Source of the DNA: an uncultured Bartonella sp.
Lineage (GTDB): Bacteria; Pseudomonadota; Alphaproteobacteria; Rhizobiales; Rhizobiaceae
Direction: 5' to 3'
Length of the DNA stretch: 64,000 bases
NCBI GenBank assembly: GCA_946481695.1
Contig: CAMLON010000001.1
Coordinates: forward strand, 62,001 to 126,000
Below, in pieces: positions 26,570 through 36,226 of this stretch (its first letter is position 1; every line of letters starts with the position of its first letter). The notes under the pieces are model-generated. The model did not search any database. It had not been told where the DNA came from and saw only the letters and a list, made by a program, of their open reading frames with translations. Made by a program: the position numbers and the translations under genes.

Positions 26570-27335
26570 AGATAATTCCGCGTCGACGCCGTCTTTCGGA
26601 AATGATTAAAAATATAGATGCTGCAAATACGCCGGCGGCCAAAGTAAACCAGGTAATTGCATAGCTCAAGTGGTTATTCGGGAAGCTCACAATAGTTAAA
26701 CCACCGATCGGTAATCCACCTATATTCGGCGTTCTGTCAGCATCAATGAAATAAGGGGCAACATCAACAAGCCCGACTTTTTTAGCCATAGCAGGCAATT
26801 GCCGTGTATACCACAAATTACTATCGGGATTATTTTTACGAGGGAAAAAACCGCCCCCTTCACTCATACGCAAAAGACCGGTAACCGTTGTTTCACCTTC
26901 GACAATTCCGGCTGTCCGTGTTTTCTGGTCGCGTTTATCCATCGGCACAAATCCCCGATTGATAAATGTGATCGCTCCGTCTTCTGTTTGCATCGGAGTG
27001 AGAACCCAATAACCGGTTGTCTCGTCTGCAACAGCCGTTATCAGAACTTCTTTATCATTTAAAAAATGCCCTTTGAGGGTGACGGGGCGATATTCGTCCT
27101 TGTCGTAACTCACCTTGCTCCACTCGCTTTTAGCAGGTGCCGGAACCGGTGCGAGATGGACACGTTCATTTGCATTTTTAATCAGATTTTCTTTCCAGCC
27201 AAGTCGCTCGACTTGCCAGACACCCAACGAACAAAAAGCGCAAAAAAAGAACAGGCATAAAAAACCGAAAATTCCCAAAAATATCGGGGAACGGCCATGC
27301 GCTGGCTTGGGATCTGTTTTAGCTTCACTCATCAT
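26562..27335 (-). CDS. SURF1 family cytochrome oxidase assembly protein
   Basis: SURF1 helps insert haem a into cytochrome c oxidase subunit I. The start is placed at the ATG at 27335 (MMSEAKTDPKPAHGRSP), giving 257 residues; the longer frame upstream has no homology. There are two membrane helices, at about residues 20-40 (IFLGIFGFLCLFFFCAFCSLGVWQVERLGWK, the W-Q-x-x-R-x-x-W-K motif) and near the C-terminus (HLSYAITWFTLAAGVFAASIF, the H-L-x-Y-A-x-x-W-F motif). In many relatives surf1 follows the ctaBGE oxidase genes; here it does not, and it is followed by an exporter gene with an 8-bp overlap. Confidence 0.93.
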   Translation of the reverse strand: MMSEAKTDPKPAHGRSPIFLGIFGFLCLFFFCAFCSLGVWQVERLGWKENLIKNANERVHLAPVPAPAKSEWSKVSYDKDEYRPVTLKGHFLNDKEVLITAVADETTGYWVLTPMQTEDGAITFINRGFVPMDKRDQKTRTAGIVEGETTVTGLLRMSEGGGFFPRKNNPDSNLWYTRQLPAMAKKVGLVDVAPYFIDADRTPNIGGLPIGGLTIVSFPNNHLSYAITWFTLAAGVFAASIFLIISERRRRRGIIYE

Positions 27336-27413
27336 AATATTTCTTTTATCATAGCTTGCGGCTAAAAAAACAGATTTCTTACGTTTTAACCTTCTGACCG
27401 CACACGAAAACTC

Positions 27414-27442
27414 TTGACCTTTTTGCCTAAGCCCCCTATAGA
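27414..27442 (+). promoter_or_regulatory. Sigma-70-type promoter of rpmB
   Basis: TTGACC (27414-27419), a 17-bp spacer, TATAGA (27437-27442). Consensus-like spacing and both hexamers match well. It lies about 100 bp before the rpmB ATG and in the spacer divergent to surf1. Confidence 0.75.
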
Positions 27443-27545
27443 AACGCAACTTACCAATTTTTGGGAAGCCGATCCATGCGCGTGTTCATTGGATTTTTAG
27501 CACGCTTATTGATTGCTTCTGTATTAGAATTTAAAGGTGAAATCT

Positions 27546-27839
27546 ATGTCCCGCGCCTGCGAATTGACTGGAAAATCAGTCCAATATGGCAATAATGTCA
27601 GCCACGCCAATAACAAATCGCGTCGCCGTTTTTTGCCAAATCTCTGCAATGTTACTCTGATCTCCGATGCGCTTGAACAAAGCTATCGTTTGCGTATTTC
27701 GGCAAATGCTTTGCGCTCTGTCGAACATCGTGGTGGTCTTGATGCATTTCTTTTGAAGTCCGGTGACAAAGAATTGTCGCAACGGGCACGCTTGTTGAAG
27801 CGCCAGATTGAAAAGAAACTCGCTGAAAACGCAGCCTGA
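27546..27839 (+). CDS. rpmB: 50S ribosomal protein L28
   Basis: From the ATG at 27546 the protein is 97 residues: [36 protein letters not shown], the standard L28 opening, with the alphaproteobacterial C-terminal extension ([22 protein letters not shown]). AAGGTG precedes the ATG; a GTG three codons upstream is less likely. It has its own promoter and terminator. Confidence 0.97.
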   Translation: MSRACELTGKSVQYGNNVSHANNKSRRRFLPNLCNVTLISDALEQSYRLRISANALRSVEHRGGLDAFLLKSGDKELSQRARLLKRQIEKKLAENAA

Positions 27840-27866
27840 TTCTTTTCGATAAACGATTCGTCTTGA

Positions 27867-27889
27867 GGGCCGGTCTTCGGCCCTTTTTT
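27867..27889 (+). terminator. Intrinsic terminator of rpmB
   Basis: GGGCCG, loop GTCTT and CGGCCC are followed by six T. It lies 28 bp after the rpmB stop and before the transporter gene. Confidence 0.92.
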
Positions 27890-27915
27890 CTGGTTCCATC
27901 ACCCAGGTTAAAAAA

Positions 27916-28566
27916 ATGAAAAAGACCCGGCATCTTATTTTTGCAGTTTTTGCAATGTGCGTCGCGGTGACGGCGTCCAACGTTTTGGTGCAATATCCGT
28001 TTCATTGGTTCGGATTGGAACATCTTCTGACCTATGGCGCATTTACCTATCCGTTCGCTTTTCTTATCAACGACCTTACAAATCGTCGTTACGGCCCCCA
28101 TGCCGCAAGGCGCATTGTTTATGCCGGTTTTGTTGCCGGGCTTGTGGTTTCGTGGATTCTGGCCAGTCCGCGATTGGCGATCGCATCCGGTACAGCGTTT
28201 TTGTTTGCCCAATTATTGGATATTCTGGTATTCAATCCTTTACGGCGTAAAACATGGTGGATTGCACCGCTTGCGGCTGCGATAACCGGTTCGGCACTTG
28301 ATACCGTATGGTTTTTCGCTGTCGCTTTTTCCAGCCATTTTTCGTTTATCGACAAACTCACCGGTTATAGCGATAGCTCCATTCCCACCATGACAAATCT
28401 TTTGGGGCTTGAAGTGCCGGTTTGGCTTTCATTATCGTGTGGTGATTTCGGTGTGAAATTGTTTATGGGCGTTTTCATGCTTTTGCCCTATGGAGCGATT
28501 CTGGCAATATTTATGCCGGATATTTATCATGGCAAAAGTCAGGAAAAGGGCGATCAGGCTGTCTGA
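27916..28566 (+). CDS. VUT-family queuosine precursor transporter (YhhQ-like)
   Basis: A 216-residue membrane protein with about six helices and the YhhQ/COG1738 signatures F-P-F-A-F-L-I-N-D-L-T-N-R-R-Y-G-P-H-A-A-R-R (first loop), ASGTAFLFAQLLDILVFNPLR and the C-terminal LGLEVPVWLSLSCGDFGVKLFMG. E. coli YhhQ imports 7-deazaguanine precursors (preQ0/preQ1) for queuosine in tRNA. This suggests the host strain salvages rather than makes the precursor, but the biosynthesis genes cannot be assessed from this window. Confidence 0.88.
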   Translation: MKKTRHLIFAVFAMCVAVTASNVLVQYPFHWFGLEHLLTYGAFTYPFAFLINDLTNRRYGPHAARRIVYAGFVAGLVVSWILASPRLAIASGTAFLFAQLLDILVFNPLRRKTWWIAPLAAAITGSALDTVWFFAVAFSSHFSFIDKLTGYSDSSIPTMTNLLGLEVPVWLSLSCGDFGVKLFMGVFMLLPYGAILAIFMPDIYHGKSQEKGDQAV

Positions 28567-29162
28567 GGAACGGTCTATTTATTTCCAATCTCCATATCAT
28601 TTTATAATTATTCGCTTTTTTACCCCGCTGCATTCAACACAGCCGGTTTTGTTTTTCAAAGCCGGCTTCTTTAACAAAGATTATGCCTGCAATCATGTCG
28701 GGCAGGCGTTGGGGGGGGTTATTTGCTCTTTCTGACAATCGCTACATTTAAGCAATACATTGCCGCGATTGTCAGAAGGAAATTTTTTCCTGTTCGCAAA
28801 ACATGACGGGCGCAAATGACCAAGATAGGACTATCTTCAAGCTTCACTCATAAGCGCTCATATTATCCAGATAAAAATCGTATCATTAGAATAAAAAATA
28901 CAAAAAGATTTCAACAATATTTAATATAGAATTATCAGTTATGATAATATAGACATGTATAATACGATTGAAATATAATTTTAAAATCAGATAAAGATTT
29001 TAATAGATTAAATAAATAAATTAAAAAATGAATCAAAACTAATCAAGTTCAAGCAAAAAAGTCATTATATTTTAAACGAATTGATAGAACAGTTCCGGAT
29101 TGTCTTTCAAAGATCAATTTTCTTATAACTGACATTTTCATAAATGACGGTTTATTATCTTG
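28567..29162. other. 595-bp gene-free, AT-rich spacer before cobT
   Basis: Contains a GC-rich patch with a run of nine G near 28,710, the perfect inverted repeat at 28,730-28,777 and then about 250 bp of extremely AT-rich sequence. The transporter and cobT are convergent here. I see no coding frame. Confidence 0.6.
28730..28777. repeat. Perfect 13-bp inverted repeat with 22-bp loop
   Basis: TTCTGACAATCGC (28730-28742) and its exact reverse complement GCGATTGTCAGAA (28765-28777). It sits between the convergent yhhQ-like and cobT genes and could be a long-stem terminator, although no T run follows on either side. It could also be the ends of a tiny mobile element; no flanking target duplication is evident. 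Confidence 0.6.
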
Positions 29163-31031
29163 TCAGTCGGTTTTTTTATCATCAAACAGGCTTGCCAATT
29201 GTTCGGTCATGGCGCCGGCAAGTTCTTCTGCATCGACAATTGTAACGGCGCGCTGGTAATAGCGTGTGACATCATGGCCAATGCCGATTGCAATGAGTTC
29301 GACCGGAGAGTGTGTTTCGATTTCGTCAATGACAGCGCGAAGGTGTTTTTCCAGATAATTACCGGGATTGACGGAAAGCGTAGAATCGTCAACGGGCGCA
29401 CCGTCGGAAATCATCATCAGAATGCGCCGATATTCACGCCGGCCAAGTAACCGTTGATGAGCCCATATCAAGGCTTCGCCATCAATATTTTCTTTAAGCA
29501 GTCCCTCGCGCATCATCAAACCGAGATTGCGTTTGGCGCGCCGCCAAGGCGTATCGGCACTTTTGTAAATAATATGGCGGAGATCGTTAAGCCGACCCGG
29601 ATTGGCGGGTTTTCCGTTGGCGAGCCATTTTTCGCGTGATTGGCCACCTTTCCAGGCTTTTGTCGTAAAGCCCAGAATTTCGACTTTGACACCGCAACGT
29701 TCCAATGTTCTTGCCAGAATATCGACACAGGTTGCCGCAACCGTGATCGGACGGCCTCTCATTGAACCGGAATTATCAATGACCAGCGAAACAACCGTAT
29801 CGCGAAAATCGGTATCACGTTCCTGCTTGAAAGAAAGTGGCTGTGTCGGATCAATAACAACGCGTGGCAACCTTGCCGAATCAAGATAGCCTTCTTCAAG
29901 ATCGAAATTCCACGATCTGTTCTGTTGTGCCATTAAACGCCGTTGCAAACGGTTGGCCAGTTTGCCAACAGCGCCTTGCAAATTGGTGAGCTGTTTATCA
30001 AGAAATGCACGTAATTTTGTAAGCTCGTCCATATCGCAGAGTTCTGATGCTTCAACTTCCTCGTCAAATTCTCGCGTATAGACTTTGTAATCTCCGAGCT
30101 GATCCATATCGGAAAATGGCGGCTGCGGGCGTTTCGTCTGGCCGGGTGTTTGTTCGGTATCTATTTCTTCGGAATCGCTGCCATCATCATCGGCCGAATC
30201 AGAAGCTTCCATGTCTCCGTCTTCGGCATTTTCGTCAACGTCATCAGAAGGTTCGCTTTCTGTCTTGTCGGAACCTTCCTGTTCTTTTGACTCACCGTCC
30301 TCGTTTTCCTGAGGTTCGTTATTTTCGTCTTCGCTCTCGCCTTCGCTATCCGTTTCGTTATCTTCGAGGTTGTCGGCAAGCTGCATAGAGGCCAACATGC
30401 TTCTGACAATACGAGCGAACTTGTCTTGGTCATTGACATTTTTTGCCAAATCATCGAGATCTTTTCCGGCTTTTTCCTCAATCCAGTCGCGCCATAAATC
30501 AACGACAGGACCGGCTTCTTCAGGTGGTTTGCGGCCGGTAATTTTTTCACGAACAACAAGTGCAAGCGCTTCTTCAAGCGGTGCTTCTTCCTTTGTGGTG
30601 ATTGCCTGATAATTTGCTCTTTTATATTTGTCGGCAAGCATGGCACCAAGATTTTCCGCCATGCCTTCCATAGCCAATGTGCCGATTGCTTCAACACGGG
30701 CTTGCTCGACAGCATCATATATCGCACGCGCCTCAGGAACTTGCGGCGCGAGATTGGAATGGATTTCGCTATCATGCCAGGCCTGACGCAGCGCCATGGA
30801 ATCAGCCAGACCACGGGTAACAGCAAAATCGTTGAAAGTCGGATGGCGCGGTATGTCGGGAAGTCTGGCATGACCGCCCACGATTGACGGGCGATCATCA
30901 CCAAATACAACTTCAAGCTCATGATCGCCGGAGACAGCACGCATACAAACAGTGGTTGCCCGTTTGAAGGGTTCACTGTCAATCAGTCCGGAAGGCCGTT
31001 CGCGTATATTGTCTCCTGATTTTGCGGTCAT
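29163..31031 (-). CDS. cobT: Cobaltochelatase subunit CobT
   Basis: CobT works with CobS (AAA+ ATPase) and CobN to insert cobalt into hydrogenobyrinate diamide in aerobic B12 synthesis. The start is placed at the ATG at 31031 ([15 protein letters not shown]) with AAGGAAAA upstream, giving 622 residues. An N-terminal helical domain is followed by a very acidic linker (about residues 220-295) and a C-terminal von Willebrand A domain with the MIDAS motif D-N-S-G-S-M-R-G at about 420 and the later S-D-G-A-P-V-D-D. It lies 13 bp after cobS. No cobN or other B12 gene is in the window. Confidence 0.94.
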   Translation of the reverse strand: MTAKSGDNIRERPSGLIDSEPFKRATTVCMRAVSGDHELEVVFGDDRPSIVGGHARLPDIPRHPTFNDFAVTRGLADSMALRQAWHDSEIHSNLAPQVPEARAIYDAVEQARVEAIGTLAMEGMAENLGAMLADKYKRANYQAITTKEEAPLEEALALVVREKITGRKPPEEAGPVVDLWRDWIEEKAGKDLDDLAKNVNDQDKFARIVRSMLASMQLADNLEDNETDSEGESEDENNEPQENEDGESKEQEGSDKTESEPSDDVDENAEDGDMEASDSADDDGSDSEEIDTEQTPGQTKRPQPPFSDMDQLGDYKVYTREFDEEVEASELCDMDELTKLRAFLDKQLTNLQGAVGKLANRLQRRLMAQQNRSWNFDLEEGYLDSARLPRVVIDPTQPLSFKQERDTDFRDTVVSLVIDNSGSMRGRPITVAATCVDILARTLERCGVKVEILGFTTKAWKGGQSREKWLANGKPANPGRLNDLRHIIYKSADTPWRRAKRNLGLMMREGLLKENIDGEALIWAHQRLLGRREYRRILMMISDGAPVDDSTLSVNPGNYLEKHLRAVIDEIETHSPVELIAIGIGHDVTRYYQRAVTIVDAEELAGAMTEQLASLFDDKKTD

Positions 31032-31044
31032 AAAGCTGTTTTCC

Positions 31045-32034
31045 TTATGACAGAACCGAATTTGCGAGTGATTCCGGCAATTCCTTGCCAAAAGCCCGTT
31101 GATAGAATTCGGCAACAATCGGGCGTTCCAACTCGTCGCACTTGTTTAAGAATGTAAGGCGGAATGCAAATCCCAGATCTTTGAAAATTTCGGTGTTTTC
31201 AGCCCATGTAATAACGGTACGCGGGCTCATGACTGTCGAAAGATCGCCATTGATAAAAGCCTGTCTCGTCATATCCGCGACATGCACCATTTGGGAAACG
31301 GTTTCGCGGCCTTCCTCGGTGCGGAAGCTTTTTGCCTTTGCCAGAACAATGTTGACTTCATTGTCATGCGGCAAATAGTTCAAAGTTGTTACAATCGACC
31401 AGCGGTCCATTTGCGCCTGATTGATTTGCTGGGTTCCATGGTAAAGGCCGGTTGTATCACCCAGACCGATTGTGTTTGCGGTGGCAAACAGGCGGAAAGC
31501 CGGATGTGGCGAAATAACGCGGCTTTGGTCAAGCAATGTCAGACGACCCGATGATTCAAGCACGCGCTGGATAACGAACATCACGTCAGGACGACCGGCA
31601 TCATATTCGTCAAAAACCAGTGCAACATTCCGCTGATAGGCCCATGGCAGGATCCCGTCCTGAAATTCGGTTACCTGCATACCGTCTTTAATCACAATTG
31701 CATCTTTACCGACAAGGTCGATACGACTGACATGGCTATCAAGATTGACACGGATACAAGGCCAGTTCAAACGCGCAGCAATTTGCTCGATATGGGTGGA
31801 TTTTCCGGTACCGTGATAACCGGAAACCATAACACGACGATTGAAGGCAAAACCGGCGAGAATCGCTAAAGTGGTTTCCCGATCAAATAGATAATCCGGA
31901 TCAAGTTCAGGTACATTGGGATCTGTCTCGCTGAATGCAGGAACTTGCATATCGGTATCAATACCGAAAAGTTCACGTGCCGAAACCGTTATATCCGGCA
32001 CATTATCAATACCCAGATCATCCTTTGTCATCAT
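31045..32034 (-). CDS. cobS: Cobaltochelatase subunit CobS (AAA+ ATPase)
   Basis: A 329-residue MoxR-type AAA+ protein with Walker [10 protein letters not shown] at about residues 72-80, Walker [15 protein letters not shown], sensor-like [20 protein letters not shown] and the typical N-terminal segment [13 protein letters not shown]. With CobT it forms the chaperone rings of the cobaltochelatase. The tandem ATG (32034/32031) follows TGGAGG very closely, so the second ATG may be used. The cobS-cobT pair next to a J-domain gene and bolA is conserved in Rhizobiales. Confidence 0.95.
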   Translation of the reverse strand: MMTKDDLGIDNVPDITVSARELFGIDTDMQVPAFSETDPNVPELDPDYLFDRETTLAILAGFAFNRRVMVSGYHGTGKSTHIEQIAARLNWPCIRVNLDSHVSRIDLVGKDAIVIKDGMQVTEFQDGILPWAYQRNVALVFDEYDAGRPDVMFVIQRVLESSGRLTLLDQSRVISPHPAFRLFATANTIGLGDTTGLYHGTQQINQAQMDRWSIVTTLNYLPHDNEVNIVLAKAKSFRTEEGRETVSQMVHVADMTRQAFINGDLSTVMSPRTVITWAENTEIFKDLGFAFRLTFLNKCDELERPIVAEFYQRAFGKELPESLANSVLS

Positions 32035-32199
32035 GCCTCCATACGGGATAAACCGCTGTCCGAATTAAATATTAACGCATTCTACGTCTATAATCTGTTT
32101 TCTTTTGAAGAGCTATAAGCTTCCCTCTCTTATCAGACTAATGGACAAGAATTTCAATGATCTATCGAAAAGAATTGTCTTTTCGTCTTCAAATTAGCG

Positions 32200-32817
32200 T
32201 CAGCAAAAACCCGCATTTTTTAAAAGATTGTATGCCTGCAATACTTCACGCAAACGATCTTCCGAAGATCTGTCACCACCATTTGCATCAGGATGATGAA
32301 GTTTTACGAGCGCTTTATACTTGGCCTTGATGTCACGGCTCGTCGCATTGGCTTCAAGCCCCAATGTCATGAAAGCGCGTGCTTCAAGAGTTTTCAGTTT
32401 TCGGGGAGCGGAAGCTGCCCGACTCTGCTGGCTAAACATATGGAGCGGGTCATTGACCCGGTTCTGATAGGCAGCAGATCCCGAACGGATGCGGGAAAAA
32501 TCGGCCGCAGGCTTGGCGGCCGCAGCATTCACACCGGATTTCCATGTCGGGCGGTGGCCGGTCAGGGCATCTTTCTGGAATTTCGCAATCTCATCGTCCT
32601 TCAAACCGGTGAAGTAATTGAAATTCTTGTTATATTCTCGCACATGTTCAAGACAGAAATGAAGATATTGTCCCTCGTGATCGCGCCCTGCCGGTGCGCG
32701 ATGTGTGCCGGGTTTGGTGCATCCTTCCCACTGACATTGTGGAACCTCAGGTTCCACTTTCTTTTTCTTGTTGGAACTGATGCGGATAGAGTCAAATAAT
32801 TTCGATGTGGTCGTCAT
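32200..32817 (-). CDS. J-domain (DnaJ-like) co-chaperone
   Basis: A 205-residue protein whose C-terminal 65 residues form a J domain: A-F-M-T-L-G-L-E-A-N-A-T-S-R-D-I-K-A-K-Y-K-A-L-V-K-L-H-H-P-D-A-N-G-G-D with the H-P-D motif that activates Hsp70. The N-terminal part carries a C-x4-C-type and G-R-D-H-E-G-Q-Y-L-H-F-C-L-E-H-V segment (Cys/His-rich, possibly metal-binding). J domain at the C-terminus and no zinc-finger/CTD substrate-binding region separate it from DnaJ. It is divergent from bolA and upstream of cobS. The client is unknown. Confidence 0.9.
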   Translation of the reverse strand: MTTTSKLFDSIRISSNKKKKVEPEVPQCQWEGCTKPGTHRAPAGRDHEGQYLHFCLEHVREYNKNFNYFTGLKDDEIAKFQKDALTGHRPTWKSGVNAAAAKPAADFSRIRSGSAAYQNRVNDPLHMFSQQSRAASAPRKLKTLEARAFMTLGLEANATSRDIKAKYKALVKLHHPDANGGDRSSEDRLREVLQAYNLLKNAGFC

Positions 32818-32957
32818 GTTTCCGACTTAATGTAAAACATACATGTTTGACAAGAATTGACTTTCGGGATTTTTGTTCCCACATGTTTATAACCGGTTTC
32901 GCAAAATTGCAGAATCGGCTTAAACTTACTGCTCACATATGGGATTAAAAAAAGAAA

Positions 32958-33239
32958 ATGTCCAGCACAGTCGCGGAAACAATCGAGAAAAAGCTACAAG
33001 CTGCGTTTTCTCCGTCCGCTATTGAAATTATTAATGAAAGTCACCTTCACGCCGGCCATCAGCATGATGATGGCCGCAGCTTTGATGGCACTGGTGAAAC
33101 GCATTTTCGTGTCAAAATTACCGCTAAAGCTTTCAAAGGCATGAAACGTGTCGACATCCACCGTGCAATAAACCACGTTCTCAAGCATGAACTCGAAAGT
33201 GGCATTCATGCTTTGGCAATCGAGGCCAAGGCCGAATAA
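32958..33239 (+). CDS. BolA family protein
   Basis: A 93-residue BolA-fold protein: helix V-A-E-T-I-E-K-K-L-Q-A-A-F-S-P, I-N-E-S-H-L-H-A-G-H (the His ligand region), H-F-R-V-K-I-T-A-K-A-F-K-G-M and R-A-I-N-H-V-L-K-H-E-L. BolA proteins pair with monothiol glutaredoxins in iron-sulphur cluster handling. There is no good ribosome site, only an A-rich leader. It is divergent from the J-domain gene. Confidence 0.93.
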   Translation: MSSTVAETIEKKLQAAFSPSAIEIINESHLHAGHQHDDGRSFDGTGETHFRVKITAKAFKGMKRVDIHRAINHVLKHELESGIHALAIEAKAE

Positions 33240-33277
33240 AAGAAAAAATGATCGTTCGTTTTTCTTGCAAAAATCAT

Positions 33278-33320
33278 AAAACCCGAAAACCGTCCGGTTC
33301 AAAAGGACAGGGCGGGTTTT
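33278..33320. terminator. Bidirectional terminator between bolA and the arginase-family gene
   Basis: AAAACCCG (33278-33285) pairs with CGGGTTTT (33313-33320), with an inner GTCC/GGAC pairing. A-rich on one side and T-rich on the other, it can serve both convergent genes. Confidence 0.8.
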
Positions 33321-33356
33321 CAGGTCTCTGAACGATATTCCGCCCCTAAGACAAAA

Positions 33357-34226
33357 TCAGTTTCCGTTTACAAGCGGTAATCCGGCGAGCATATTTTTAA
33401 GATGAAGTGCATCCCACGGCAGGTGTTCGGCAATTCCGATACCGACAATTGTGGTCGCTTCATTAACATCATTTACAAGCTTGATAACGTCATCCATTGT
33501 CAGACGACCTTCGGCAATGCCGGCATATTTATCGGCACTTACCCCCGGTTCGGCCATCAATAATGCATGGAAAAGATGAAAATCGAGGACATCAAGGTCG
33601 AGATGAATAGCAAGATATTCGATATTCTGTTTTTTTATCCAATCCAAAACAGGTTGATCGGACGTTTTTAACTGTTCCGGCGAAACGGTGGAAATTTCGT
33701 GATCTTGTAAAAACTGTTTTTCATAGTCTGTCGGGTGGTGGATGCCGGCAATCATCACCCTTTCTACTGGCACCGGTGTTTTGACATCTTTGACGAGGTC
33801 GGGGTCGCCATTTCCCATAAGTGCTCCGAGCACATGCGCATGAGAATTGGCAAATTGTTCCGGTGTCATAACGTCGGGGTGGGCATCTATCCACAATATG
33901 CCGAAAGATTTTCCGTAAACTGTGCCGAGATAGGAAAAAGGCGCCAGATCAACCAGACAATCACCACCGAACATGACAATTTTATCCGGTTTTTCACTGT
34001 TAATAATCGCATAGGCGCTTTGAAGCTGTTTGACGACTTCTTTTCTTCCCACAATACCGTTTTCATTTTCGAGCGGCATGTCCGGTTTTGTAACGGGAAC
34101 GGTAAAGGACGGAACATTTGTATGGGGAGCCAGAAATTCCAATAATTCCGCACCAAGGTGATAAAGCGGATTATTGCCACCTTGCCATTGCGGCATAACA
34201 AGCCGGATTGTTTTCGGTTTTGTCAT
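33357..34226 (-). CDS. Arginase/agmatinase (ureohydrolase) family protein
   Basis: A 289-residue protein with the ureohydrolase metal-site motifs: G-G-D-C (in place of the usual G-G-D-H) at about residue 108, W-I-D-A-H-P-D (about 130) and H-L-D-L-D-V-L-D (about 218). The four aspartates of the binuclear manganese site and one histidine (D-A-H) are present, whereas the first metal histidine is replaced by Cys. This branch may hydrolyse a guanidino compound other than arginine. Single gene, convergent with bolA. Confidence 0.85.
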   Translation of the reverse strand: MTKPKTIRLVMPQWQGGNNPLYHLGAELLEFLAPHTNVPSFTVPVTKPDMPLENENGIVGRKEVVKQLQSAYAIINSEKPDKIVMFGGDCLVDLAPFSYLGTVYGKSFGILWIDAHPDVMTPEQFANSHAHVLGALMGNGDPDLVKDVKTPVPVERVMIAGIHHPTDYEKQFLQDHEISTVSPEQLKTSDQPVLDWIKKQNIEYLAIHLDLDVLDFHLFHALLMAEPGVSADKYAGIAEGRLTMDDVIKLVNDVNEATTIVGIGIAEHLPWDALHLKNMLAGLPLVNGN

Positions 34227-34403
34227 ATCGGTCTCCCATTTTGTCGTAACAGATGTTAATATAGTTCTTATTTTGTAATATAAATCACGGGCGAATTGTC
34301 TTTTTTAATTACACAGAATTTTGGAAGACGATGCTTGATGTCAATAAAAAGCATAATTCCATATTATTTGACGTAACCGGTATGTTATAACTTGAGGTTT
34401 ATT

Positions 34404-35357
34404 TTATCTTGGGTGTGCTTTTTTGTAAACTTCCATCAAGCGGTCAGTATCGACACCGGTGTAGATTTGCGTTGTTGACAGGCTGGCATGACCAAGCAGT
34501 TCCTGAATGGTACGAAGATCTCCACCACGTGATAAAAGATGCGTGGCAAAAGAATGCCTGAGCGCATGTGGTGTGACACTATCGGGAAGGCCGAGACTTG
34601 AGCGCAATTGTTGCACAGCCTGTTCGACAATTGCCCTGTGTAATTTTCCACCACGCACACCACGAAATAAAGGTTGTTCGGGTGGTAGAATGAAGGGGCA
34701 GCAGGAAAGATAATCATTGACCGCATCATGAACTGCGGGAATAACCGGAACAAGGCGGGTTTTTCCGCCTTTTCCTGTCACATAAATGCTGGTTGTGGCT
34801 TTGTCGGCAAAATCTGCCGGTGTCAATGCCAAAGCTTCCGATATTCTCAGGCCGCATCCGTAAAGCAGAGTGAGAATGGCGGCGTTTCTGGATGCAACCC
34901 AAGGTTCTTCGTCAAGCTGGGTGTTTTTATCGACAATATGGAGCGCGTCGGCAATATTGAGAGGTTTTGGCAATGATTTCGGTTGTTTGGGAGTGCGCAC
35001 AACACGTGCCGCGGGAATGTTGGCAAGCCCCGCGCGCGTCAAATATCGGAAAAATGAACGGATTCCTGCCAGTCCGCGACCGAGTGAACGGGAACTGACC
35101 CCTTCATTACGCCGATAGGCGAGAAATGATCTTATATCTGCAACACGCAAGTCCGAAAGATCGGAAATGTCGGGAATATGTCCCAGATGCTGACAAAGAA
35201 AGCTTAGAAATTGACGACTGTCTCTTTCATAGGCTTCGACGGTGAGTTTGGCGACCCTGCGAGTTTTTTCCAACTGTGCAAGCCAATCTTTGCGTGCATC
35301 AAGAAGTGCAGGTGAGGCTTCCAATAAAGGAATATTGCGGGCGGTCATCTCTGTCAT
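34404..35357 (-). CDS. xerC: Tyrosine recombinase XerC
   Basis: XerC with XerD resolves chromosome dimers at dif. The 317 residues have the N-terminal SAM-like core-binding domain (DARKDWLAQLEKTRRVAKLTVEAYERDSRQF) and the catalytic domain with Arg at G-C-G-L-R-I-S-E-A-L (about 171), Lys in G-K-G-G-K-T-R, H-x-x-R in P-H-A-L-R-H-S-F (about 261-264) and H...Y in L-G-H-A-S-L-S-T-T-Q-I-Y-T (about 287-296). All catalytic residues are present. XerC rather than XerD is inferred from the N-terminal sequence. Confidence 0.9.
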   Translation of the reverse strand: MTEMTARNIPLLEASPALLDARKDWLAQLEKTRRVAKLTVEAYERDSRQFLSFLCQHLGHIPDISDLSDLRVADIRSFLAYRRNEGVSSRSLGRGLAGIRSFFRYLTRAGLANIPAARVVRTPKQPKSLPKPLNIADALHIVDKNTQLDEEPWVASRNAAILTLLYGCGLRISEALALTPADFADKATTSIYVTGKGGKTRLVPVIPAVHDAVNDYLSCCPFILPPEQPLFRGVRGGKLHRAIVEQAVQQLRSSLGLPDSVTPHALRHSFATHLLSRGGDLRTIQELLGHASLSTTQIYTGVDTDRLMEVYKKAHPR

Positions 35358-35413
35358 GATAAATATTTACCATGACAGAGTTTAACATAGAGTTTCCTGA
35401 TAATCGCTTGGCC

Positions 35414-36226
35414 TTAATCGGCTTTTTTCGAGGAGGAATTGTCTTTTTTATCTGACTCGTCAGCTTTCGGTGCATTCAATGCATTTTTCATATGGGCAAG
35501 GTGTAACCCCATAAGACTGGGCAGATTGTTCATCGACATCAATTGCGCAAAAATCCAGCCGAGAAAACCTTGTTTATGAAGTTTGGCAAGTTGATCGCCG
35601 GTTAACTTGTTGAATTTTTCAGTGTCGATGATCCAGAAATTTTCCAGTCTCGCGGTTTGTCCGGTTTGCGCACGTATGTCGATAGACTGTTTTTTAAACA
35701 GACCCATTTTGGCTACGGTTTCCAAAAATTTGCTTGTCCGTTCCATGCTGTTTTTGAAAGCGTTCAGGAAATTGATCCGGTCTTCCATAAAAGGCGAAAC
35801 ACTGCCGTCGCTGTTAAAGAGATCAATCCCCTCTATTTCGTTGAACATGCCCGATTCGGAGTCAAAACAGACTGTCAATTCTTTCTGGTCGGGTGCTCCT
35901 GCCAATACGAATGGATAACGGCGGATGAATGCCGGAATGTAGGTATCCGCACGCCACTTTTTTTCCTGATCGAGATAATCATTTTCTTCGTTTGCCAAAC
36001 CGAGCATAGCAACCGCGGTATAGGTGATTTTTTTATCCTTATCTTCGGCGCCCATAAACAATATCGGATAGTTCAATGCGGCCTGATAGAATTCTTCGCC
36101 GGCCAGAGGAACCCAGTGGGTATTGGCTGCGAAATCGAGGTTCTTCGGTGCATGGAATTTGAGCTTTTTGTGTATTTCGCGTGAAATGGGGACGATGTTT
36201 TTATAAAAAAGCATAACTGTTGGCAT
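35414..36226 (-). CDS. SapC family protein
   Basis: A 270-residue protein matching the SapC family: MPTVMLFYKNIVPISREIHKKLKF, H-W-V-P-L-A-G-E-E-F-Y-Q-A-A-L-N-Y-P-I-L-F, and the later FVLAG..ELTVCFD.ES segment with F-N-E-I-E-G-I-D-L-F. A strong AGGAGG ribosome site precedes the ATG, and the C-terminal tail is Lys/Ser-rich. The name comes from the S-layer locus of Campylobacter; its role in rhizobial relatives is unknown and there is no signal peptide. It stands next to xerC with no clear functional link. Confidence 0.85.
   Translation of the reverse strand: MPTVMLFYKNIVPISREIHKKLKFHAPKNLDFAANTHWVPLAGEEFYQAALNYPILFMGAEDKDKKITYTAVAMLGLANEENDYLDQEKKWRADTYIPAFIRRYPFVLAGAPDQKELTVCFDSESGMFNEIEGIDLFNSDGSVSPFMEDRINFLNAFKNSMERTSKFLETVAKMGLFKKQSIDIRAQTGQTARLENFWIIDTEKFNKLTGDQLAKLHKQGFLGWIFAQLMSMNNLPSLMGLHLAHMKNALNAPKADESDKKDNSSSKKAD

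Noticed and set aside
28730..28777. MITE or insertion sequence
   Set aside because: Only 48 bp, with no flanking direct repeat and no second copy seen in the window.
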